NCBI GenBank assembly: GCA_947493945.1
Contig: CANLSR010000001.1
Location: forward strand, 620,001 to 684,000
DNA: 64,000 nt
Reading direction: 5' to 3'
From: an uncultured bacterium
GTDB lineage: Bacteria; Bacteroidota; Rhodothermia; Rhodothermales; Rubricoccaceae
In this document: positions 27,128-36,300 of the stretch, one piece after another
Layout of the letters: every line of letters starts with the position of its first letter
Numbering within the stretch: position 1 is the first letter of the stretch
Translations under genes and position numbers: made by a program
The notes under the pieces: generated by a model
Seen by the model: the letters and a program-made list of their open reading frames with translations, nothing else
Databases searched by the model: none
What the model was told of the DNA's origin: nothing

Positions 27128-29173
27128 CTAGTTGATGTCGACCGTCGGCGCGTTGACCACCGCCGAGCCGCCCGCCCCGATGTCGACGTTGGCCTCGGCG
27201 TTGACCACGACGTTGGTGCCCGAGATCGTGACGGTGCCCCCGGGGTCGAGCGAGATCGACGAGGCGCCGGTCTGGATCTTGACCACGCCCGTCGCCTGCA
27301 ACGTCACCGTGCCGTCGACGGAGGTCGTGAGGCCGGCCGCGAACGACTCCGTGACCGCCCCGGTCACCATCACCGCCAGCGCGCCGCCGACGCCGGCCTC
27401 GGCGTCGCCCGTGACCCACGTCTTCTGGTCGCCGCCCGTCTGGCGGCTCTCGTCGCCGGCGATCGAGACCGAGCCCGAGCCGGTGATCGACTCGCTGTGC
27501 GAGCCCTGGACCTGGATGGTCTTGTCGCCGCCGACCGACTCGAACTGGCTGCCCGAGACCGACTTGGACCGGCTGCCTCCCACCGACATCGACTGGCTGG
27601 CGCCGACGTTGACGTTCTGGTTGTTGGCGACGGCCTCGGTGTGGTCCTTGGTGGCCGTCATCGTGACGTGCTCGTCGCCGCGCATGTCGTCCATCGTCAG
27701 CCCGTTGCCGCCCATCGTCTTGATGACGTTCTGGGACCGGTTGGCCCCCGTCGACGGCGAGGCCTGGCTGGGGTTGGGGACGGTGCCCAGCGCCATCGGC
27801 CGGTCGACGTCGCCGTTGGCGAAGCCGAGCACGACCTCGGTCCCGGCGTGGTTGGGGAAGTGGAGCCCGTAGCCCGAGCCCGAGTACGGCTGGGCCATGC
27901 GCACCGCCTTCGAGGCCTGCGACTCGGGCTTGTCGGAGCGGTCCAGTCCCAGGCGCGCCCGGTACCGGCCGTCCTCGTCGAGGTAGGCGTACTCGCCCCC
28001 GCCCGACTCGATGCGGCCGGTCATGAGGCCCGGCGCCTTGGGGACCGGCGTGGTGCGCGCCGGGCGGAACGGGGCCTTGGCCGGGATGGCCTCGAACGCG
28101 TTGGCGTAGCGCGGCGGCTGGGGCGCCCCGTCTCCGCCGACGTCGTCCGGGGCCACCACGCCCTCGTGCTCGACCGCCGTCACCAGGTACTCGATGTTGA
28201 GGTCGCCGCGGTAGTGGCCCTCGATCGCGAACGTGACGCCCGGCGTCAGCCCGGCCGCGTCGGAGTCGCCGGTCACGACGCGGCGCCGGCAGGCGATCTC
28301 GTCGGCCCGCGTCTGGGCCAGCCGCTGGCCCTCGGCGAGGTCCTTGAAGTGCTCGCCGAAGAGGTACACCTCCTGGTCGCCGCCGCCCTCCACGGGCGCC
28401 TCCGCCAGCAGCTCGGTGTCGGGCGTGCGGTAGTTGTAGTCTTTGAGCACGACCGCCCCGGGGATCACGTGCTCGTGCAGCCGGAGCGCCCACGCCGACT
28501 CGGCCCGGTCGCGCACCATCCCGGACCCCTCGCGGTAGACCACCGCGGTCTCGCCCGAGGGGCCTGGGCCGACGGGCTCGAAGGCGCCCTTCCGGTCGGT
28601 GACGACCAGCGTCTCGCGCGCGCCGTCCTCGGGGTGCTCGAACTGGAACCAGATCCCCTCGCGCTCCAGCAGCCGCCGCACGAACGCGAGGTCGGTCTCT
28701 TCGTACTGCACGATGTACTCGCGCTGGGGGTAGCTCCGCTCGATGTCGAAGCGGACGGCGCCGCCGACCAGCCCGTGCTCTTCCAGCACGTCGCGCGCCA
28801 CGTCCACCACGTCGGAGTCCTGGAACACGCGGCTCTGGACGGCGAGCGACAGCCGGGACAGCGCTGGCTCTAGGCGCACGCGGTAGACGGTGCGGTCGGC
28901 GGAGCGGGCGCCCAGGTCCATCGATGTCACGATGCCGTGGACCGGGACCGGGTCGAGCCCGCGGAACCGGACCAGCGTCGCGGGCTGCCCGAGCACGGCG
29001 GCAAAGTCGACGTCGGGATCGGCGGACGCCAGTTCGAGGTCGAACGCGTAGGGCTCGGAGATCGCCTCGCGGCCGGTGAAGCGGAGCACCTCGAAGGCGC
29101 CGCCGTCGACGCCAGAAGCAGTGAAGGCGAAGGGGGCGACGTTGGCGTCGAGGTCGATCGGGAGCACGGGCAT
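27128..29173 (-). CDS. vgrG: VgrG1 (TssI) spike protein
   Basis: The protein has 681 residues from the ATG at 29173; a GTG at 29194 would add seven. The gp27-like base is seen in VLRFTGREAISEPYAFDLEL and REYIVQYEETDLAFVRRLLE. The gp5-like OB fold includes PYLDEDGRYR-type AYLDEDGRYRARL, YGLHFPNHAGTEVVLGF and DRPMALGTVPNPSQ. The C-terminal needle is a repeating beta-prism (SMSVGGSRSKSVSGSQFESV). No extra enzymatic domain follows, so it is a structural spike. Its stop lies 8 bases before the DUF2169 start. Confidence 0.95.
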   Translation of the reverse strand: MPVLPIDLDANVAPFAFTASGVDGGAFEVLRFTGREAISEPYAFDLELASADPDVDFAAVLGQPATLVRFRGLDPVPVHGIVTSMDLGARSADRTVYRVRLEPALSRLSLAVQSRVFQDSDVVDVARDVLEEHGLVGGAVRFDIERSYPQREYIVQYEETDLAFVRRLLEREGIWFQFEHPEDGARETLVVTDRKGAFEPVGPGPSGETAVVYREGSGMVRDRAESAWALRLHEHVIPGAVVLKDYNYRTPDTELLAEAPVEGGGDQEVYLFGEHFKDLAEGQRLAQTRADEIACRRRVVTGDSDAAGLTPGVTFAIEGHYRGDLNIEYLVTAVEHEGVVAPDDVGGDGAPQPPRYANAFEAIPAKAPFRPARTTPVPKAPGLMTGRIESGGGEYAYLDEDGRYRARLGLDRSDKPESQASKAVRMAQPYSGSGYGLHFPNHAGTEVVLGFANGDVDRPMALGTVPNPSQASPSTGANRSQNVIKTMGGNGLTMDDMRGDEHVTMTATKDHTEAVANNQNVNVGASQSMSVGGSRSKSVSGSQFESVGGDKTIQVQGSHSESITGSGSVSIAGDESRQTGGDQKTWVTGDAEAGVGGALAVMVTGAVTESFAAGLTTSVDGTVTLQATGVVKIQTGASSISLDPGGTVTISGTNVVVNAEANVDIGAGGSAVVNAPTVDIN

Positions 29174-29208
29174 GGCGGCGGGGCTAGGGGTCACCTCTGC
29201 ATCCTATG

Positions 29209-29755
29209 CTACCGCGCCTGGGAGGGTCCGTAGCTGATCGTTGGCTGAGGGATGGGGCGCTGCGCTCGGTATCGCGTCTCTTTCGGCGCGTTGCGGCTGG
29301 CGGCGCCGGTCAGCGAGACGGGGTCCCTCGCCTCCACGGCCCCCGACTCTGCCAGCGCGTCGCACCACACCTGGCCGCCGCTCCCGAGCTGCCCCTCGCG
29401 CCCATCCGCCCCGCTGGCGGCCCGGTACCGCCAGCCGGTCACCGGCCGCCCGGCCCGGTCCTGGTAGCCGACGCCCACCCAGGGGCTCAGCGGACGCGCC
29501 GTCGCCCCCAGGCCCGGCGTCCCTGGGCTCGCTGTCGCCCCGTGCGCCGAGGCCGCAGCAGCTGCCGCGCCTGGAGAGGCCGCCCCGCTGGCGCCTCCGA
29601 TGAGCACGGTCGGGCACCCGGTCAGGATCACGTCCGGGGCCGAGCACGTGCACATGTCGCCCAACCGGGCCGCCGATCAAGACGGTCGGGTTGCCAAAGA
29701 CGATCGTGCCGCCGTGGGCGGTCGGGTCTCCGAGACGGGCGGCAGGCTGTCCCAC
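29209..29755 (-). pseudogene. PAAR spike-tip protein, apparently frameshifted between its two PAAR repeats
   Basis: From a GTG at 29755 the first frame reads GQPAARLGDPTAHGGTIVFGNPTVLIGG, half a PAAR domain (given here in two parts: GQPAARLGDPTAH, then GNPTVLIGG). The second half, RLGDMCTCSAPDVILTGC plus PTVLIGG, follows immediately but in another frame, joined near 29668-29680. Restoring the family linker would need about 8 extra GC-rich bases (or 1 or 2 lost or gained). A C-terminal extension contains a beta-domain-like WVGVGYQDRAGRPVTGWRY seen in spike adaptors. The break may be real or a sequencing error in a GC-rich run. A fragment starting at the ATG at 29664 would lack half the fold. 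Confidence 0.7.
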
Positions 29756-29769
29756 AGGTGAGGTCGGGG

Positions 29770-30324
29770 TTAGGGACGGTACGGAGAATAGCCCGATCGG
29801 TGCCCGCGTGGCGTGGCCCCGGCCGCCGAGGGCGCCGTCAAGCCCAGCATGATCCGGTGGACCTCGGGGCCGAGCAACCGACGCGTACGGGCCGTGAACG
29901 TCGCGGCCATCGCCACCGCCCGGTCGCCGACGAGGGCGTACACCTGCTGCTGGTAGAGTACGTCGCCCGGCACCGGCGACCAACGGACGACGACCCGCTC
30001 GCCCGCCGACCCGTCGGCCAGCGTGACCGCGTCGCGGAGCAGGACGGCCCCGCCGAACAGCGCCTCGGTCGTGGCCTGCACCTGGTCGTCGGCGAACGCC
30101 GCCAGCGGGCGGCCGTCGTGGGGCGTCGCGACGATCGTGACCCCGTGCGACCGGCCGTCGGCGACCGGCCCGGCGATCGTGTACACGGTCGCGTCGGCCC
30201 AGCCGGGAGGGAGCGCCAGCGCGAAGGCGTCGGCGCGGAAGGGCGTCGTAGGAGGCGCCAGGGCCGACGGCCGGCGCGGGTCCCCCAGCCGCACGCCCCG
30301 GCCCAGTGATGATCGGCGGTCCAC
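29770..30324 (-). CDS. Eag-type (DUF1795/DcrB-like) effector chaperone
   Basis: The protein has 184 residues from a GTG at 30324, two bases after the vgrG2 stop. FRADAFALALPPGWADATVY and AVMAATFTARTRRLL-like segments match DUF1795 proteins. Eag chaperones bind the N-terminal transmembrane region of PAAR-Rhs effectors and load them onto VgrG. Here the hydrophobic region of the Rhs protein is the obvious client. The reading frame ends 15 bases before the PAAR start. Confidence 0.78.
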   Translation of the reverse strand: MDRRSSLGRGVRLGDPRRPSALAPPTTPFRADAFALALPPGWADATVYTIAGPVADGRSHGVTIVATPHDGRPLAAFADDQVQATTEALFGGAVLLRDAVTLADGSAGERVVVRWSPVPGDVLYQQQVYALVGDRAVAMAATFTARTRRLLGPEVHRIMLGLTAPSAAGATPRGHRSGYSPYRP

Positions 30325-30326
30325 GG

Positions 30327-32516
30327 CTAGTTGATCTTGACGACGCCGCCCTTGACCGTGGTCACGCCGCCCTCGACGGTCGTGGTGGCGCCTTTGACCG
30401 TCTGCGCGCCGCCAGCCTGGCTCGTCACGGAGGCGCCCTTGGTGGTGTGGCTGCCGCTCGCCTGGCTGGTCACCGAGGCGCCCTTGGCCGTCAGCGCCCC
30501 GCCGGCCTTGAGGTCCATCGACCCGCCGGCGTCCACCGACGCGTTGCCGCTGGCGGCAACGGTGAACGTGGCGCACTGGACGTCGACGGCCGCGCCGGCC
30601 TTCATCGTGATCGAGCCCGAGGTGTCGAGGGCGATCGTGCCGGCCCCGGCGTCGACCGTGATCGTGTGCGCGCCCGAGGCGTCGGAGACGGTGATCGTCT
30701 GGCCGGCGTCGTCGATGGAGACGAAGTGGCCGGCCGTGCTCTGCAACGTCGCCTTCTGGTTCTCGTCGTCCAGCACCACCACGTGCCCGCCCGACGAGCG
30801 CGCTTCGATGCGGCGGTTGTCGTCGTCGAAGACCATCGTGTGGCGGCCGGTGGTGGAGACCAACACGCGGTTTTTGTCGTCGTCGAGCAGGACCGCGTTC
30901 TGGTCCGGGCTGGCCAGGCGCACGAAGGCCGCGTTCTGGGTGTCGTCCATCACCAGTTCTGAGCCGGCGAACGTGCGCACCACGTTCTGCATCCGGTTCT
31001 CGGCGACCGCCGGCGAGTGCTGGCTCGGGTTGGGGACCGTGCCCAGGGCGAGGGGCCGGTCGGGGTCGCCGTCGACGCAGGCGAACACCAGCTCCGTGCC
31101 GGCGTGGTTGGGGAAGTGCATCCCGTAGCCCGGCCCGGAATACGGCTGGGCCATGCGGATGGGGTGCGTCGCGGAGCCCTCGGGCTCGGACGACCGGTCG
31201 AACGGCATCCGCGCGCGGTAGCGGCCGTCCTCGTCGAGGTAGGCGTAGGGGCCGCCGGCGGATTCGATCCGGGCCGTCATCACGCCGCTGACCTGGGGCC
31301 GCGGCGTCTTGCGCTCGGGGCGGAACGGGACGGCGGCCGGCAGGGACGTGAACCAGTTGGCGTAGATGGTCGCCGGGGCGCCGTCGCCGGACGAGTCGGT
31401 CTCGACGAGCGGCGCCAGCCGGTCGAGCAGCGCCGCGTCGGGGTCGGGGCGGCCGGGGAAGCCGTCGACCGTCGCCCCCGGGCCCACCGACGCGGCCTGG
31501 CTGCCGGCGTGGAGCACCTCGGCCAGCAGGTAGTCGCCGTCGAGGTCGGGCCGGTAGTGGTCGGTTAGGGTGAACGTCCGGCCGGCGCGGAACGCGGCGC
31601 AGTCGCCCGAGCCCTCGGCCTGGCGCCGGCGCGCGGCGGCCTCCTCGGCCCGGACCTTGGCCAGCCGCTCACCCTCCTGGGGCGCCTTGTGGTGGTCGCC
31701 CCAGGCGTAGGCCTCGCGCTCGGCCCCGGAGCCCTCGCCGCTGGCGGCGTCCCCCACCGGCGCCTGGGCCTCCAGGCCCGTCTCCGGCGTCCGGTAGTTG
31801 TAGTCCCGCACGCGGACGGCGTCGACGCCCAGCTGTTCGCGGATCGAGAACCGCTCGATGGCCTCGGCCGCGCTCCGCCCAAAACCGGCGCCCTCGCGGT
31901 ACGGGATGGCCGGGTCGGCGATGGGCGCGAACGACTGGCGGTCGTCGGTGACCACGAGCACGTCGCGGCCTGACTCGTCGTGGCGGAAGGTGTACCACGC
32001 CCCGGCGTGCTCCAGCTGGCGCTGCAGGAAGGCCAGGTCGCTCTCGTTGTACTGGACCACGTACTCGCGGACCGGCGGCGGCTCCGACAGCTCCACCTCG
32101 ACGTCGGCGCCCGCCAGCCCGGCGCCCGTCAGCACGGCGCGGACCAGGTCTTCGAGCCCGACGTTCTGGAACACCCGGCTCTGCTGGCCCAGTCCCAGCC
32201 GCCACAGCCGAGGCACGAGCACGGCGCGGTACCGGGCGCGGTCCGCCGAGCGCCCCGCCTGGTACACCGACGCCACGACGCCGTGGACCGGTTCGGCCTC
32301 GCCGGTCTCTCGGAGCCGTGTGAACGTGGCCTGCGCCCCCAGGACGGACGAGAAGTCCACGTCGGTCTGGCCCGAGACCAGGTCCAGCTCGAACCGGAAC
32401 GGCTCGGAGATGGCTTCGCGGCCGGCGAACCGGGTCACCTGGAAGGTGCCCTCGGGCAGGTCCACCACGGCGAACTGGAACTGCGAGACGTCGGCGCGGA
32501 CCGGGGTGAGAGCCAT
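30327..32516 (-). CDS. vgrG: VgrG2 (TssI) spike protein
   Basis: The protein has 729 residues. The gp27-like part includes VTRFAGREAISEPFRFELDL and REYVVQYNESDLAFLQRQLE. The OB fold has AYLDEDGRYRARMPFDRSSE and YGMHFPNHAGTELVF. The beta-needle is longer than that of VgrG1 and ends in Thr/Lys/Gly-rich repeats (TTVEGGVTTVKGGVVKIN). There is no extra enzymatic domain. It shares large parts with VgrG1, so one arose by duplication. Each is followed by its own adaptor set, which suggests different cargoes. Upstream lies the cell-wall effector operon. Confidence 0.95.
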   Translation of the reverse strand: MALTPVRADVSQFQFAVVDLPEGTFQVTRFAGREAISEPFRFELDLVSGQTDVDFSSVLGAQATFTRLRETGEAEPVHGVVASVYQAGRSADRARYRAVLVPRLWRLGLGQQSRVFQNVGLEDLVRAVLTGAGLAGADVEVELSEPPPVREYVVQYNESDLAFLQRQLEHAGAWYTFRHDESGRDVLVVTDDRQSFAPIADPAIPYREGAGFGRSAAEAIERFSIREQLGVDAVRVRDYNYRTPETGLEAQAPVGDAASGEGSGAEREAYAWGDHHKAPQEGERLAKVRAEEAAARRRQAEGSGDCAAFRAGRTFTLTDHYRPDLDGDYLLAEVLHAGSQAASVGPGATVDGFPGRPDPDAALLDRLAPLVETDSSGDGAPATIYANWFTSLPAAVPFRPERKTPRPQVSGVMTARIESAGGPYAYLDEDGRYRARMPFDRSSEPEGSATHPIRMAQPYSGPGYGMHFPNHAGTELVFACVDGDPDRPLALGTVPNPSQHSPAVAENRMQNVVRTFAGSELVMDDTQNAAFVRLASPDQNAVLLDDDKNRVLVSTTGRHTMVFDDDNRRIEARSSGGHVVVLDDENQKATLQSTAGHFVSIDDAGQTITVSDASGAHTITVDAGAGTIALDTSGSITMKAGAAVDVQCATFTVAASGNASVDAGGSMDLKAGGALTAKGASVTSQASGSHTTKGASVTSQAGGAQTVKGATTTVEGGVTTVKGGVVKIN

Positions 32517-32849
32517 GGATCGTAGGGAGTCGACAAGAAGGGCATATTGTACTAGGATACGACACGATCCGTGCCAAGCTGTTCAGTGGGTAACGAAGGA
32601 AAGTCGAGGGCAAGAATCGCCGTTCAGTGCGAAGGTTCGAGTCTCGCGGCTGCTACGTCGGTCTTGTAGCCGAACGCGTGCCGCCCCAAACGCTCGGTCG
32701 ATAGCGTTGGTAGACGGCTCCCTCGCGTAACCCCTCACTCCGGCAGCCTCTGCCCGGTCGCCCAGCTGCGAGGGCCAACACGGCGAGCGCTCCTAGCGCC
32801 TCTCCCTCATCGGAGGTCTCGCGTGTGCGGGGGTCCGAACTAGGCATAG
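32517..32849. other. Gene-poor spacer between vgrG2 and the LprI-family gene
   Basis: No convincing gene is present. The first 70 bases upstream of vgrG2 are AT-richer; on the minus strand TTGGCA is followed 20 bases later by TACAAT, a possible vgrG2 promoter. A segment near 32630-32650 reads GGTTCGAGTC and looks like a tRNA T-arm, but no complete tRNA can be built. A frame spanning 33048-32653 overlaps the LprI-family gene and has no coding character. Confidence 0.5.
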
Positions 32850-33341
32850 TCAGTACCCCCGCCCCGCTGGCGGCGACTGCCCACAGACTCGAAGTCCGTT
32901 TGTTGAAGCTACCCGGCGTGGAGCCCGGATTTGGTCGTCCGCTCCAGGGCCTCCAGACGGAATCCCAAGGCTTCCACTGCGGGGGGCGGCCCCGAGGTAG
33001 CGCGCCTGAAGCGTGGCCGTCCGCGTGGCTGTATGGTCGGCGAGACATCGCGCGAGTTCGTAGGGCGCAATGGACCCCCCCTCGCTCGCTGAGCGCACAG
33101 TTTCGCAGTCAAGGTCCCGGAACCGGATCCACGCCCTCTGTGCTGCGCGCAGCTCGGCGACGCCGTCGCGCGACAGCGCCTCGAGCGTTCGAGCGTAGAC
33201 GGCATTGAGTTCGGCGTCAGCGCGAGCGAGCGCGTCTTGTGCGCACGCCGTAAGGGCAGCCTGAGACGTGGCCTGGTCGCATTGGGTCTGCCCGAAGGCA
33301 GTAGGGGCGATCAGGACGAGAGCAAGAACAACCGTCCGCAT
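32850..33341 (-). CDS. Secreted LprI/DUF1311-family protein, probable immunity to the upstream muramidase effector
   Basis: The protein has 163 residues. It starts with a signal peptide (MRTVVLALVLIAPTAFG, cleavage before QT) and then the DUF1311 pattern: C21, C33, C79 and C99 with LNAVYARTLEAL and RAAQRAWIRFRDLDC. LprI of Mycobacterium tuberculosis, a member of this family, inhibits lysozyme. The gene starts 3 bases after the stop of the 1209-residue effector that ends in a muramidase-like domain, so a periplasmic inhibitor protecting the producer is a strong inference. Its last 40 or so residues are not family-like and run through a copy of the CCGCTGGCGG repeat (32864-32873). Confidence 0.8.
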   Translation of the reverse strand: MRTVVLALVLIAPTAFGQTQCDQATSQAALTACAQDALARADAELNAVYARTLEALSRDGVAELRAAQRAWIRFRDLDCETVRSASEGGSIAPYELARCLADHTATRTATLQARYLGAAPRSGSLGIPSGGPGADDQIRAPRRVASTNGLRVCGQSPPAGRGY

Positions 33342-33344
33342 ATC

Positions 33345-36300
33345 TTAAGGGGTGTATTCGTTGAGGCCGCGCTCGAACATAGCCGCCTCGTCGTCACGGC
33401 GCTTCAACAGTCCCCGAGCAGTCCAGATTCGCTTCATTGACCGGATCTGGGTGGGGACCTCGGTGTACCGTTCCACAGCCATCAACGTGCGGATATCCCG
33501 CATCTCTCGCCTTGAGCTCTTGGCAGGGTCCATCGACACGCCACGGTTGTAGATCAGCGAGAGGAGCGCACCTTGGCTGTGCGGGTGAAGCTCGACGACG
33601 TTCGGATATACGCTGTAGGTCCGACGGCAGTACTCGTGGATCGAGACGGTACGGAACACGTGGTTCGCGTCTGCGAACGAGATTTCGATGCCGCGAAGAC
33701 TGGACAGGGCATCGATCGCACCCCTTCCTTTCCTACCGGCCGCAGCTGCGAGAAGATTGACCGTGCTAGCATCGAGCCGTCCAGACCAGTCGCTCCGAAT
33801 CTGTGACGGCGACTGCTGCCCAAGGTCGTACCCAATGCCGATCGTCACGCCGCTAGCGGCGAGGGCGTTGCCACTGGCGTCGCGCGGCACGACTGCCCCG
33901 GTCAGGTTCGCAGTGTAGTAGGCCTCGGAGCTGACTTCGTGCTCGACGAGCTGATCGACGGAGTCGACCGAAACGACCATCTCTTCGCCATCGCCAACCG
34001 GCACCCTGAGCCCGCCGAACGCTAATCCCGACTCCGACATCCCCGCAACTTCGAGGACGAAGCTGAGGGGGTGGTAGTGCCACAGCCGGGGCTCGGCCGG
34101 CAGGTCGGCGCCGGCCGCCAGCGCCTCGGCCCACCACTGGTGGCGCTCGACGGCGGCCGCGGTGGCCTCGGGCGCGCCGACGCCCAGCGTGTCGACCGCC
34201 GCCCGCACGTCGCGGATGCCCCACTCGCTCTCGAACCGGCACACGGCGTGGCGCAGCCGCGTTGCCCGACCGCCCGGGTCGGAGGCGTAGAACGCCGTGA
34301 GCTCGTCGTAGGCGAGGTGGCCGGTCGGATCGGCGACCGTGTTCGGTTCGAACGACGGGCGTTGGCGCGCCGGGCCGTTTGCACGGCGTGCCTCCACCAC
34401 CACCGTCGTCCGCTCCGCCAGCAGGTCCTTGCCCAGGATGGAAGTGTCAAGGCCCTCGAACAGGTCCAGGACCCGGCCGGCGTCCACCTGGAAGTCGGCG
34501 CCGGGGTCCTCGGCGGTCCACCACGGCGGCGGGGCCTCCACGCGCGTCCGGGCGGCCACGCTGTCGGCCGGGGCCTTCATGAACGGGTGAGCCGACAAGG
34601 TCTGCCCCGCGTGAGCGGGCAGCGGGGTGTACGTCAGCCGGTCGCCGGCCGACATGAACCGGCCGACGGCCTGGTCGCCGACCCGGAGTTCCCAGTGGAC
34701 CTGGGACCGCTGGGCCGGCGTCGCGGCCGCGCTAAAATCAGCGACCCGGAACGTGACCTCTTGCCCGACCTCGGCCGTCTCCGGGCCGTCTACGCGCCGG
34801 ACGCGGAGCCGGGTCTCCGTTTGCGGGGCCGCGTACCGGGGCACGGGCGGAGCGCCGGCCTGCCCGTCGCCGCTCGCCGGAGCGTCGAGGGAGACGGGAT
34901 CTCGGCACAGGTGGGCCAGGAGGTTGTCGGCCGAGAACACCTCCCAGTGGAGCACCGTCGGCAGCGGGGCCGGCTCTTGTCCGGGAGACAAGGTGTCCGG
35001 CGGCTGTCGGAACCCGTAGGGACCGGCCTCCCACAAGACCTCGCCCGCGCGGACGGGGCGATCGACCGCGACCACGTCGCCGCCGGCGAGGCGCCGGAGC
35101 AGGTCCTCGTCCGGCTCGCTGGGGCGCGCCAACCTGACGGCCGGCGACGCGACCGACATGAACGCTTGGACGGGGCCGGTCGGGAGCAGGACCCGGCCCC
35201 ACCGGAACCGCCCGGCCTCCGGCTCCGGCGGGTTGGCCAGGACCTCGAACCGCGTCCCTGGCGGCGCCAGCCCGATGGGGTCGTTCCCCTCCGTCCGGGG
35301 CGCCGCCCGGTAGTTGCGGCCGGTGACCACCTCAAACACCTCCGGCGTCTGGAGCCAGGACACGGCGGACGTTGGGAGTGGGGCGACCTCCTCGGGCTCG
35401 AGGTACCGCTCGTTGGTCGTCATGTAGGCGTCGGTGGCCCCGTCTGCCAGCTCGACGCGCCCCCACTGGAAGTCGTCCGTGTCCTGGCGCGCTTGGGGGG
35501 AGTCGGGGAGCGGCTCGAACCGGGTCCCCTCGGGCGCGACGTCGGCCACGATGGCCCGGTCCTGCACCGGGTCGGGATCCTTGTGCGGTGCCCGGCGGAC
35601 GTTGACGCCGGTCGTGGTGACGAGCGCGGGCGACGGGGGCCGCTCGCGGCCGGCACCTCCGCCGTCGGCGTCCAGGGGGGCCAGGTGCATATAGAGCGAG
35701 TAGTAAGCTCGGCCCGGCCGCTCGCGGGAATCTCCGGCGTTGGCGGGCCGAGCGGGGTCGGAGGGCACGACGCCGGGCCACCGGTCCGCGCTGAGCGGCG
35801 GGGCGACGCCGCGCCACTGGCCCAACTCGGGGAAGCCGGGGACGATGGCCTGGGGGGCGTCTGGGCCGTCGGCGGGGGTCTCGTCGGCCGAGGGCTCGTC
35901 CTCCGGCGGCATCTCGTGGCGGACGAGGACGAAGTTGCGGCTGCCGAACGGCCCTTCCGCCGCCTCGCCGGCCCCCAGCCGAGCCGCGACCACGGTCCCG
36001 GGCAGACACGCGTGGACCGTCGGCCGCGCCGGGCCGTCGCCGGCGGCGAGGTGGACGCCCCCGTGCCAGAGCGTGTTCTCGCTGACGGGATACCACCCGC
36101 CCAGCGGGCCGCGCTCGACGTGGTGGTAGGCGGCCTCGACGGCGTTGGCGGTCGGCGCCAGCCCGTCGCCGAGGTCCAGGGGGAGGGAGGCGTTCCCTCT
36201 GCCGCGCGCGCCTGTGCCTAGGTCTTGGGCGTACGGGCCATCAGGCGTCGGTTCGGCGTTGATCCAGGACGCGATTCCGGGCCTCCCCGTATAATCACCC

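Noticed and set aside
32600..32660. tRNA-like T-arm (GGTTCGAGTC) suggesting a tRNA fragment or attachment site
   Set aside because: No acceptor, D or anticodon arm can be built around it, and no matching repeat was seen.
32653..33048. 131-codon minus-strand frame overlapping the LprI-family gene
   Set aside because: Different frame from the convincing DUF1311 protein; no motif, and it crosses the REP-like copy.
34071..36221. Plus-strand open frame of 716 codons opposite the cell-wall effector
   Set aside because: Shadow of the high-GC middle of the effector gene; composition typical of antisense frames.
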